Of a DNA stretch of 7,292 bases, positions 1 through 5,725 are shown in pieces; position 1 is the stretch's first letter, and every line of letters starts with the position of its first letter. The notes under the pieces were generated by a model, which was given only the letters and a program-made list of their open reading frames with translations, made no database searches and was not told the DNA's origin. Made by a program: the position numbers and the translations under genes. The stretch comes from Clostridiales bacterium. Its GTDB lineage: Bacteria > Bacillota > Clostridia > Oscillospirales > Oscillospiraceae. Where the stretch lies: NCBI GenBank assembly GCA_019421975.1, contig JAHZEE010000084.1:1-7292 (forward strand), written 5' to 3'.

Positions 1-210
1 CATGGTGCGGAAGAACTTCTCCACCGGGTCGGAGGCCGCGCCCTTGACCCGGATGTCGAAGCGCTTCAGCTGGCGCTGAAATGCGTCGGTGCCCTCCAGG
101 GAGGTGCCCTTGTAGTTTTCGCTGGGGTCCAGCCGCTCCAGCACCTGGGTGAAGGAGCTGCCGCCCTCATGATACCTGCCTTTTTCCAGTCTCAGATTGT
201 CAAATGCCAT
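1..210 (-). CDS. Phage major capsid protein, N-terminal part (cut by window edge)
   Basis: Only the first 70 residues are present; the gene continues beyond position 1. The product starts MAFDNLRLEKGRYHEGG and continues with a segment containing SFTQVLERLDPSE and TDAFQRQLKRFDIRV. The ATG at 210-208 is preceded, with suitable spacing, by AGGAGGG, which fixes the start. I identify it mainly from position: in tailed-phage head operons the gene after terminase, portal, protease and decoration protein is normally the major capsid protein, and the N-terminus reads like those of Firmicutes phage capsid proteins. Capsid subunits assemble on the portal and scaffold into the procapsid. About 20 bp separates it from the decoration-like gene upstream, so the two are probably co-transcribed. 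The HK97-fold core lies outside the window and cannot be checked. Confidence 0.72.
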   Translation of the reverse strand, partial: MAFDNLRLEKGRYHEGGSSFTQVLERLDPSENYKGTSLEGTDAFQRQLKRFDIRVKGAASDPVEKFFRTM

Positions 211-229
211 TGTATGTCCCTCCTATATT

Positions 230-571
230 TTACAGAAACAGGCCCACGGTCTGGGCCTCCGTGTCCACAGAGACAACCAGGTACTCCCGGCCGTCCTCGA
301 GCACCTTCACGCCGCCGGAGCCGTCAGCTGCCCGTGCCCCATAGCCCACCGTGGGCGCAGCACCTGTGTAGTGCAGCTCCACATAACCGCCCTTGGTCAC
401 GCCGGCGGTGCCGAAGCGCTGCTCGGCAATGACGCCGCAGAAGGCGTCGCCCGCGGCGCACTTGTCCACCGTGCCGTTTGCGGAGATCTTGCATACGCCG
501 CCCAGCTCTGCCGTGCCGGCTGCAGAAAAGGTCACATATTGGTCGCCAATTCCCTTAAAAGAAATACTCAT
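230..571 (-). CDS. Small capsid decoration-like protein
   Basis: A 113-residue protein starting MSISFKGIGDQYVTF and ending TVGLFL. It is rich in Gly, Ala, Val and Thr with short beta-like stretches, including AFCGVIAEQRF, GGYVELHYTG and EYLVVSVD, and has no membrane segment or signal peptide. Size, composition and location between the prohead protease and the major capsid gene fit a head decoration or capsid-stabilising protein (lambda gpD-like role), but I see no diagnostic motif, so the function rests on context. Two ATGs stand in tandem at 574-572 and 571-569. AGGAGG lies 4 nt before the first and 7 nt before the second, so the second is preferred; using the first adds one Met. Stop is TAA at 232-230. 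Confidence 0.7.
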   Translation of the reverse strand: MSISFKGIGDQYVTFSAAGTAELGGVCKISANGTVDKCAAGDAFCGVIAEQRFGTAGVTKGGYVELHYTGAAPTVGYGARAADGSGGVKVLEDGREYLVVSVDTEAQTVGLFL

Positions 572-588
572 CATTCTTCCTCCTCAAA

Positions 589-906
589 TTAAATCATGAA
601 TTCACTGCCGCATGCGCTGCCCGCCGGGGCAGTCTGTTCCAGCTGCGGCTGGGGCGGAAACAGCTCCGCCACCTTCTGCTGCAGCGCCTTTTGCATCTGC
701 TCAAGCTCTTCTGCTTCCAGCCGTTCCGCCATGGTCTGCAGGGTTTTTTCCGACAGGCCCACATCCAGTACCAGTCCCAGATGTACCACCTCCTGGCGCA
801 GCTGTGCGCAATAGCGCCGTCCCAGCTCCGCCTGCTTGCACAGCGCCTGAAATTCCTGCTGCTTTGCCTTGTCCGCCGACTTTCCAATCAGTTCGGTCAG
901 GGTCAT
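589..906 (-). other. Possible nested in-frame scaffold product of the protease gene
   Basis: ATG at 906-904 is codon 198 of the protease gene and in the same frame. It is preceded by AAGGGGGTG (920-912), which can pair over its whole length with the 16S anti-SD if one G-U pair is allowed, and GGGGG lies 7 nt from the ATG. Translation from here would give a 105-residue protein (MTLTELIGKSADKAKQQ and on) that is mainly helical and rich in Glu and Gln, as scaffold proteins are. Lambda makes its Nu3 scaffold from within gene C in this way. The SD-like run also encodes Lys-Gly-Gly-Glu-Gly, which could simply be a flexible linker, so internal initiation is unproven. Confidence 0.42.
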
Positions 907-1497
907 CCCCTCACCCCCTTTCCATGCCTTGAGCACGCCCGCGGCCGGCTGGGCCGGGACCGCCACAAAGGAGAATTCATAGGCATCCACCGGATCACAC
1001 AGCACCGCAGTGCACAGCGCCTGGCCGTACTGCACGCCCTTTTCGTGCTCACAGCTGCCATAGGGCTGGCCGCAGATGGAGCAGACACTCCGGGCCATGG
1101 CGCATCCCACGCTGACCTCTTTTTTAATTCCCGCCTCGATCTGTTCGATGATGGGCAGGCTCTGGCTGCCGCGCCGCATATAGGCCCAGGCCTTAATGTA
1201 GTTGGCGCCGCCCTCCTGCTCCACCTGGGTTGCGAAAATTCTCGCCAGCTGGTTTTCCGCGCTCCACGCGTGGTCGACAATGCCGGTTTTGCCTACAAAC
1301 AACTCCGCCAGCCGGGGCAGAGCCGCGGTGTCAAACCGCTCATAGTCCCGGTCGGGCTGATCGTCGCAGAGCCGGACTGAGAATACATAGACCTCCTCCG
1401 CCTCAAGGGGCGTCTTTGCAAAGCGGTTGATCTGCTCGAGCTGCGATGGATCCGGCAGCCCGGCGCTGAGCACGCTCGCCTCTTTTTTGATGTTCAT
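589..1497 (-). CDS. Prohead protease with C-terminal scaffold-like extension
   Basis: A 302-residue protein beginning MNIKKEASVLSAGLPD. Residues about 30-190 match the herpes/HK97-type prohead serine protease plan: a candidate catalytic His76 in GIVDHAWSA, candidate nucleophile Ser129 in KKEVSVGC, and the typical end motif EFSFVAVPAQPAAGV at 174-188. Such proteases mature the capsid by cleaving scaffold and capsid N-termini. A Cys-x2-Cys-x6-Cys-x-His cluster (C139, C142, C149, H151) right after the catalytic Ser could bind zinc. From residue 198 a charged, Glu/Gln-rich, probably helical tail looks like a scaffold, so this is a protease-scaffold fusion. The start at 1497 is chosen because AAAGGAG sits 8 nt upstream and the portal stop is only 5 bp away; the open frame extends to 1614 but without an equally good start. 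Confidence 0.85.
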   Translation of the reverse strand: MNIKKEASVLSAGLPDPSQLEQINRFAKTPLEAEEVYVFSVRLCDDQPDRDYERFDTAALPRLAELFVGKTGIVDHAWSAENQLARIFATQVEQEGGANYIKAWAYMRRGSQSLPIIEQIEAGIKKEVSVGCAMARSVCSICGQPYGSCEHEKGVQYGQALCTAVLCDPVDAYEFSFVAVPAQPAAGVLKAWKGGEGMTLTELIGKSADKAKQQEFQALCKQAELGRRYCAQLRQEVVHLGLVLDVGLSEKTLQTMAERLEAEELEQMQKALQQKVAELFPPQPQLEQTAPAGSACGSEFMI

Positions 1498-1502
1498 ATC
1501 CC

Positions 1503-2639
1503 TCACTCCTTTTTCTGCTGCAGCTGTTCCGCCTGGGCGCGGTACAGCGCGGACTTTGCCTCGTCTACAATATCCTGCAGGGAGATATCGTCCCAGACAA
1601 TCTCCATGCCGCACCCGAACCCGTTCAGGCGCAGAAACAGGTCGCAGATGCGCTCCAGAACGGGCTGCACCGTCCGGCGCAGGGCCCAGAGCTCGCTGGT
1701 GAGCAGATCCGCCTGCTGGGCCGACATCCGCTCTGTACTCGACCAGCTGAGTCCCAGCAGAAACGGCGGCAGGCCCGTGCGCGCCACCAGCTGTTCGAGG
1801 ATCTGCCGCACCGGCACCTCCGAGTCGAGGATCTGTCCATCCGCGCCGATCACATGGATGTCCACATCCCCCACGGCCACAAAGTCGCGCACCGTGCCGT
1901 TTTTACTGTCCTGCATGGCCTGGCTCCACTCCGCGGCCAGCACCTTGCTGCGCTCCGCGGCGTAGGAGCGGTCGAGCGCGTCGCCCGTGGGCCGGTAGAC
2001 CACCGAATAGCGCACATTGCCCGCCCGCTCCCAGTTGACGCCGATGGTCTGATAGATCTTGAGCAGCACATCGGTCAAAAACGGCATACTCCGCAGCAGC
2101 GATACGCCGTAGGGATGCGCAGGCTCCGGGTCCAGCGGGGTAAACAGCAGCAGGTGCTGATAGGGCAGCGGCCGCATCTGGCCGTTCTCATCCTGGCCGC
2201 AGATCACAAAGTCCAGCGCCGACGGTCCCTCCTGGATCTCCAGCCGGGCCGTGTCGCCCCAGCAGACGGCCGTCAGCCGGTTCTGACAGACCACCATCTC
2301 GCCGATGGCGCAGCCGTCGGTCAGCAGGCTGTCCAGATACCCCGACAAGAAGGCGTCGATGCCCCGCTGGCCGCGGCCGCAGGGGACGGTCTGCAAAAAT
2401 GCCGCCAGCTGCCGCTGGGCCTTTGGATCCGGGCACAGCACAGTAAAGCCCCCCACCAGCCGCACCAGCTTGGTGATGGCCGCGTCCAGAATGGGCAGCG
2501 CCTCGCGCATGGTGCGGTACAGATGCTGCTGATTTCCCCCCAGGGGTACATAGCCCATCAAGGAGCCAAAGGGATGGCTGGCGCCGCCCCGCAGCTGGGT
2601 GGCGCTGGCCTGCGCGGTCTGTTTCTTGGATTTCTTCAT
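1503..2639 (-). CDS. Phage portal protein
   Basis: A 378-residue protein of usual portal size. Portals form the dodecameric ring at one capsid vertex through which terminase pumps DNA and to which the tail attaches. Supporting segments are LPYQHLLLFTPLDPEP followed by HPYGVSLLRSMPFL (158-188), a layout typical of HK97/SPP1-type portals, the conserved-looking RTGLPPFLLGLSWSSTERMS (287-306), and a helical C-terminus rich in Gln and Lys. The start is ATG at 2639-2637, preceded closely by GAGGTGA. It begins 26 bp after the large terminase stop, and its own stop (1505-1503) is 5 bp before the protease start, so the genes are likely translationally linked. No frameshift or truncation is seen. Confidence 0.88.
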   Translation of the reverse strand: MKKSKKQTAQASATQLRGGASHPFGSLMGYVPLGGNQQHLYRTMREALPILDAAITKLVRLVGGFTVLCPDPKAQRQLAAFLQTVPCGRGQRGIDAFLSGYLDSLLTDGCAIGEMVVCQNRLTAVCWGDTARLEIQEGPSALDFVICGQDENGQMRPLPYQHLLLFTPLDPEPAHPYGVSLLRSMPFLTDVLLKIYQTIGVNWERAGNVRYSVVYRPTGDALDRSYAAERSKVLAAEWSQAMQDSKNGTVRDFVAVGDVDIHVIGADGQILDSEVPVRQILEQLVARTGLPPFLLGLSWSSTERMSAQQADLLTSELWALRRTVQPVLERICDLFLRLNGFGCGMEIVWDDISLQDIVDEAKSALYRAQAEQLQQKKE

Positions 2640-2665
2640 ATGCTCACCTCAACCTTTCATTTCGC

Positions 2666-3937
2666 TCAGATACGCCCTCTGCGCGCCGGTGCGCAGACGG
2701 CAAAGCTGTCCTCCCCGCGGCCCAGAACCGTGGCCGCGAAATAGCGCATGTCGTCCATGGCGTGGTCGTGTTCCTTTTTGACCGCGTCTTGGCCCGCCCG
2801 CTCGTCCCAGACATAGAGCGTCATCTCCCGCAGACAGTCCGGGCAGGTGCTGCACAGCACCAGCTCGCCCCGCTTCAGAAGGTCCGCCGTCAGCCGGATG
2901 CCGGAGAGCACCTCGTTGACGGCCTTCTGTACACGCCAGCCCTCGCGGCGCAGCACCTCCAGGAAGCTGGCCGCCGAAGGGTCCACAATGACCGCCGTGA
3001 TGGGACGGTCCCCGGCCAGACGCCGCAGCTCCAGCGCGTACTCCGCGTCGGTCTTTTGGAACCCCTCCCGGCGGGAGTCAAAGTAGTACTCCTTCACCCG
3101 GTACCACACGCCGGCCATCCGGCCCCACAGGCCGAAGGACGCGGGGTTCACCGTGCCGTAGTCGCAGGAGATGTACCACCGGTCAAAGGGCCCTCTGGGC
3201 GGCGGCGGCGCGGCGGCCGGGTCATAAAAGGCGTAGACGCGCCCCTCCGCCGCCACCCACTGGCCCAGCACAAAGCGCTGGTAAAACGCGCCGGCATAGA
3301 GCCGCTCGTACCGGCTGCGGATCCGGGCCGAGAGGGCCGGGTTGTCCGCCATGGTGAAGTGCAGATACAGTGCGTTGCGCCGCTCTGCCTGCAGGATCCA
3401 CTCCTGATAAAACCAGTGCTGGGGGCCCTCCGGGTTGCAGTTGAACCAGAGCCGGCTGCCGTCCACCGAGCAGCGGGCGCAGGCCTGCTCCACAAAGCTG
3501 CGGGGCATGAGCGCCACCTCGTCGAGCAGCACCCCGGCGAAGGTGATGCCCTGGATGAGCGCGGCCGACCCCTCGTCCTTGCCTCCAAAGAGATAGAAGT
3601 CGTTGACCCGGCCTCCAAAACACACCGTGAGCCGGTTCTCTGTCCGCCGCTCTGTCACCGAAAGGCCCAGCGCCTGCAGATTCGGCACCAGCTCCGAGAG
3701 CACATTGCGCCGCAGGGCCGAGACGGTCTTGCCGCACAGGCCGAAGCGCCTGCCGTCAAAGCAGGCCATGGCCCACAGGAAGAACCCCAGCCCCATGCTG
3801 AGCGTCTTGCCCGAGCGCACCGCGCCGTCACAGATGATGGCCTCCCGGCCGTGATACCGGCTGCGGGGCATCCACCAGGTGAGTACGGTCCGCTGTTTTT
3901 CTGAAAATCCCGTGTATTGCACAGGTCTACTCTGCAT
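2666..3937 (-). CDS. terL: Terminase large subunit (packaging ATPase and nuclease)
   Basis: A 423-residue protein that powers DNA entry into the procapsid and cuts the concatemer. The ATPase half has Walker A GAVRSGKT (38-45), Walker B VLLDE with Asp139 and Glu140, and a motif III-like segment FNCNPEGPQHWFYQEW (165-180). The RNase H-like nuclease half shows three acidic clusters: Asp259 in ISCDYG, Asp319 in AVIVDP, and Asp391/Asp395/Asp396 in HDHAMDDMRYF. This is the PBSX/XtmB-like large-terminase plan. The start at 3937 (MQSRPVQYTGFSEKQ) is preferred over the upstream ATG at 3988 because GAGGAAGGGG precedes it and the Q-YTGFSEKQ start matches related terminases in my recollection; it overlaps the small-subunit gene by 11 bp, a sign of coupled translation. 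Confidence 0.93.
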   Translation of the reverse strand: MQSRPVQYTGFSEKQRTVLTWWMPRSRYHGREAIICDGAVRSGKTLSMGLGFFLWAMACFDGRRFGLCGKTVSALRRNVLSELVPNLQALGLSVTERRTENRLTVCFGGRVNDFYLFGGKDEGSAALIQGITFAGVLLDEVALMPRSFVEQACARCSVDGSRLWFNCNPEGPQHWFYQEWILQAERRNALYLHFTMADNPALSARIRSRYERLYAGAFYQRFVLGQWVAAEGRVYAFYDPAAAPPPPRGPFDRWYISCDYGTVNPASFGLWGRMAGVWYRVKEYYFDSRREGFQKTDAEYALELRRLAGDRPITAVIVDPSAASFLEVLRREGWRVQKAVNEVLSGIRLTADLLKRGELVLCSTCPDCLREMTLYVWDERAGQDAVKKEHDHAMDDMRYFAATVLGRGEDSFAVCAPARRGRI

Positions 3938-4268
3938 CCCCTTCCTCGCAGTTCGACTCCAGCGCGCGGAAGAAGGACGCCGCCTCATTCTGCGCGCTGC
4001 CGGTCATCTGCGCCAGCTGTTCGAGCACCCGAAGCCGGTCGACCAGCTTGATCTCCACCGCGCCCTTTTCCGAGCGCTTGATCTCTGAGAGCAGCCGCAG
4101 ATCCAGATGCTCCACCTCCGGCGCCGGCTCCAATACCAGCCGGACGCAGTCGTTGGCGCGGCCGAAGGCCAGTGAGATCAGTGCCTGGGTGATTTCGTCC
4201 TCCAGGCAGCCTGACGCGTGCTCCGCGCCCTCCGGCGTTGGCCGCCTGCGTTCCGTCTGCCCTTTCAC
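3927..4268 (-). CDS. Terminase small subunit-like protein (GTG start)
   Basis: A 113-residue protein, first gene of the head operon. Small terminases recognise the packaging site and load the large subunit on the DNA. The part LDLRLLSEIKRSEKGAVEIK and the following LVDRLRVLEQLAQ (about 55-90) resemble the C-terminal oligomerisation and TerL-binding region of Firmicutes prophage small terminases. No clear N-terminal helix-turn-helix is visible, so this may be a short form that binds DNA differently. The start is GTG at 4268-4266, supported by GGGGAGGA with GGAGG 7 nt upstream. The gene overlaps terL by 11 bp. Identity rests on position directly before terL plus this partial resemblance. Confidence 0.72.
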   Translation of the reverse strand: MKGQTERRRPTPEGAEHASGCLEDEITQALISLAFGRANDCVRLVLEPAPEVEHLDLRLLSEIKRSEKGAVEIKLVDRLRVLEQLAQMTGSAQNEAASFFRALESNCEEGDAE

Positions 4269-4444
4269 CTCTGATCCTCCCCTCCTGTCCCGTGTTAAAG
4301 GAACTCGCTTTCACCCATGTGCTCCAATCCCCTGTTTGTTGCACCGCCGTGTGCAACTCAGCTGAAATTTTTTTATTTTTCACTGCCTTTTTGCCTCGTT
4401 TTTTCCCCCGGATCCCGACCTCGGAAAAAAACGGCAAAATTCGG
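4269..4444. other. AT-rich leader upstream of the phage head operon
   Basis: About 180 bp with no convincing gene. It contains the small-terminase ribosome binding site (next to 4268), a GTTGCAC inverted repeat (4338-4357), the self-complementary TCAGCTGA (4358-4365), and runs of T and A between about 4367 and 4440. I looked for a minus-strand sigma-A promoter for the head genes and found none with both a fair -35 and -10 box, so the late promoter may need a phage activator or lie elsewhere. Confidence 0.5.
4338..4357. repeat. Palindrome GTTGCAC-N6-GTGCAAC, possible operator
   Basis: Perfect 7-bp inverted repeat with a 6-bp spacer about 70 bp upstream of the small-terminase start. The spacing suits a dimeric DNA-binding protein; as RNA it would form a modest hairpin. 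It is not followed directly by a U-run, so it is not a standard terminator. No regulator can be assigned from the window. Confidence 0.35.
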
Positions 4445-4473
4445 TTGAATTTTTTCTAACTCAATGGTATAAT
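4445..4473 (+). promoter_or_regulatory. Sigma-A promoter of tRNA-Gly
   Basis: TTGAAT (4445-4450), a 17-bp spacer, and a perfect TATAAT (4468-4473). Predicted transcription start is near 4480, about 7 nt before the mature tRNA 5' end, which fits a short leader removed by RNase P. Confidence 0.85.
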
Positions 4474-4486
4474 GAAACAAGTTCAT

Positions 4487-4560
4487 GCGGGTATAGTTCA
4501 TCGGTAGAACGCGACCTTCCCAAGGTCGATAGGAGGGTTCGACTCCCTTTACCCGCTCCA
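4487..4560 (+). tRNA. tRNA-Gly (anticodon CCC)
   Basis: A 74-nt gene with encoded CCA (4558-4560). The acceptor stem GCGGGTA pairs with TACCCGC (4550-4556), with T4557 as discriminator, as in bacterial tRNA-Gly. The D arm is GTTC/GAAC; the anticodon stem CGACC/GGTCG encloses the loop TTCCCAA, giving anticodon CCC, which reads GGG. The T arm GAGGG/CCCTT with loop TTCGACT has one G-U pair. The gene has its own promoter and a terminator immediately after it, so it is a single-gene unit. It looks complete and functional. Confidence 0.96.
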
Positions 4561-4568
4561 GTCCGAAG

Positions 4569-4626
4569 AAAACCCTGCCTGGCAACCAGTTCGCCTTGGG
4601 GCGAGCGTATGCCGGGCAGGGTTTTT
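4569..4626 (+). terminator. Rho-independent terminator after tRNA-Gly
   Basis: A 16-bp stem, 4569-4584 with 4610-4625 (AAAACCCTGCCTGGCA with TGCCGGGCAGGGTTTT, one G-U pair), ending in a T-run (4622-4626). The loop itself holds a second small stem, TTCGCC with GGCGAG. It begins 8 nt after the tRNA CCA. The A-run at the 5' side means it could also stop transcription from the other direction. Confidence 0.88.
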
Positions 4627-4783
4627 CTGTGCGTCCGCTCCATCTGCCGCATACCGGGCGCGCGGCCGGGCCGCGCTCTGTATGACGGATGAGAGATTGG
4701 CATAAACTGAACCAAATGAAGCTGGACGCCGGACAAAATATACCTTAAAATAAAAAGAACCAAACCAGAAAGGTGGGATTCCC

Positions 4784-5443
4784 ATACTGACAATCGAAGA
4801 TCTCAAGCAAAACGAAAAAATCAGGACCTATATCTCCAAGGCGGACGACTCGCTGACAGCCCTCGGCTTCACAGAGCACAGCTTCGCCCATGTCACCAAT
4901 GTGGCGGAGAACGCCAAATATGTCCTGCAGACGCTGGGCTATCCCCAGCACGAAATTGAACTGGTCCAGGTGGCCGCCTATCTGCACGATATCGGCAACC
5001 TCGTCAACCGGGTGGACCACTCCCAGTCCGGCGCCGTCATGGCCTTCCGGATTTTGGAGGAGCTGGGCATGGACCCGGCGGACATCGCCACCGTGGTCTC
5101 CGCCATCGGCAACCACGACGAGGGCACCGGCGTGCCGGTCAACGCCGTGGCCGCCGCGCTCATTTTGGCCGACAAGTCCGATGTGCGCCGCAGCCGCGTG
5201 CGCAACACCGACATCGCCACCTTTGATATCCATGACCGGGTCAATTACTCCGTCCGCAAGTCTCTGCTCAAGATCAACGAGGAGCATACCATCATCAAGC
5301 TGAAGCTGACCGTCGACACCCACTACAGCTCCGTGATGGACTACTTTGAAATGTTTCTGGGCCGCATGACCATGTGCCGCCGGGCGGCGGAGTCGCTGGG
5401 GCTGCAGTTCAAGCTGATCATCAACGAGCAGCCGCTCATGTAA
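4784..5443 (+). CDS. HD-domain phosphohydrolase-like protein, non-standard start codon
   Basis: About 219 residues. HD proteins are metal-dependent phosphohydrolases; the substrate of this one is unknown. Visible motifs are EHSFAHVTNVAENA with His32 and His36, AAYLHDIGN with His68-Asp69, IGNHDEG with His111, and LADKSD with Asp130, which give the H...HD...D metal set. The C-terminal part includes TFDIHDRVNYSVRKS and ends NEQPLM. Homologous sequence clearly begins near MLTIEDLKQNEKIRTYI, yet no in-frame ATG, GTG or TTG exists between the upstream TAA at 4751 and the GTG at 4901. That GTG would delete His32 and His36 and has no good SD. GGTGG (4772-4776) lies 7 nt before ATA (4784) and 10 nt before CTG (4787), so one of these is the likely start; I prefer ATA by spacing. 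The gene stands alone between the tRNA terminator and a hairpin. Confidence 0.83.
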   Translation: MLTIEDLKQNEKIRTYISKADDSLTALGFTEHSFAHVTNVAENAKYVLQTLGYPQHEIELVQVAAYLHDIGNLVNRVDHSQSGAVMAFRILEELGMDPADIATVVSAIGNHDEGTGVPVNAVAAALILADKSDVRRSRVRNTDIATFDIHDRVNYSVRKSLLKINEEHTIIKLKLTVDTHYSSVMDYFEMFLGRMTMCRRAAESLGLQFKLIINEQPLM

Positions 5444-5510
5444 AGAAAAAGCCCCCCGGTACAATAAACATACGCCAATCATCCAGGGGCAGTTACACGG
5501 CGAGATAGAT

Positions 5511-5549
5511 AAAATGGCGGAGATCCTGAAAAGGTATCTCTGCCATTTT
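5511..5549 (+). terminator. Long hairpin after the HD gene, likely terminator or repeat element
   Basis: AAAATGGCGGAGAT (5511-5524) pairs with ATCTCTGCCATTTT (5536-5549) over 14 bp with one G-U pair; inside, CCT/AGG closes a GAAA tetraloop with a single bulged T. The A-run and T-run are part of the stem, so it could terminate transcription in both directions. It starts about 70 bp after the HD stop codon. It could also be a dispersed palindromic repeat, which needs the whole genome to decide. Confidence 0.55.
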
Positions 5550-5617
5550 CAATTCCGTGATTCGATTATGTGGGTATGACCCCACCCGGCAGACCAGATA
5601 AGCCTGATTTGAGAATT

Positions 5618-5656
5618 GCCCGGATTCTGCAGTCAGCAAAATCCGGGCTTATTTTA
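5618..5656 (+). terminator. Probable intrinsic terminator upstream of the recombinase
   Basis: GCCCGGATT (5618-5626) pairs perfectly with AATCCGGGC (5640-5648), loop of 13 nt, followed by TTATTTTAT. It would stop incoming transcription from the left, leaving the recombinase dependent on a promoter in the 70 bp between here and its start. Confidence 0.62.
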
Positions 5657-5725
5657 TAGAAAGATCTTCATAATATGCCGCCATCCGGTACAATAGCGGT
5701 ATTTGAATCACGGGAGGGCACCGCC

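Larger units (their letters stand above)
5444..5725. other. Gene-free stretch between the HD gene and the recombinase
   Basis: About 280 bp holding two hairpins (5511-5549 and 5618-5656) and an 11-bp direct repeat, CCGGTACAATA, at 5456-5466 and 5685-5695. The second copy contains TACAAT (5689-5694), a possible -10 box for the recombinase, but no good -35 is spaced correctly. A short open frame ending MAEILKRYLCHFQFRDSIMWV (ATG at 5514) overlaps the first hairpin and lacks a ribosome binding site, so I do not call it a gene. Confidence 0.5.

Noticed and set aside
1854..3904. Long plus-strand open frames opposite the portal and large terminase genes
   Set aside because: They are low-quality, Arg/Ala/Pro/His-rich shadows; the minus strand carries terminase and portal motifs throughout.
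3985..4437. A 150-codon minus-strand open frame overlapping the small-terminase gene
   Set aside because: It is in a different frame from the small-terminase gene; most of its overlapping part reads as an Arg/Gly/Ala-rich shadow in GC-rich DNA. The GTG frame has the better ribosome binding site and family-like residues.
4487..4560. tRNA-Gly as the attachment site used by the 5726-6580 recombinase
   Set aside because: No partial tRNA repeat is seen elsewhere in the window, the phage genes lie on the wrong side, and the recombinase has a more fitting substrate at 6581-6817.
4373..4806. Minus-strand open frames crossing the tRNA (for example one reading GVEPSYRPWEGRVLPMNYTR)
   Set aside because: They are antisense translations of tRNA-Gly and its terminator, a well-known type of spurious gene call.
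4745..5482. A 245-codon minus-strand frame opposite the HD gene
   Set aside because: Its sequence is the His/Gly/Val/Asp-rich shadow expected from the complement of the HD gene, whose plus-strand motifs are unmistakable.
5442..5579. Small open frame ending in MAEILKRYLCHFQFRDSIMWV
   Set aside because: No ribosome binding site precedes its ATG and half of it lies in a hairpin; it may be a remnant but cannot be supported as a gene.
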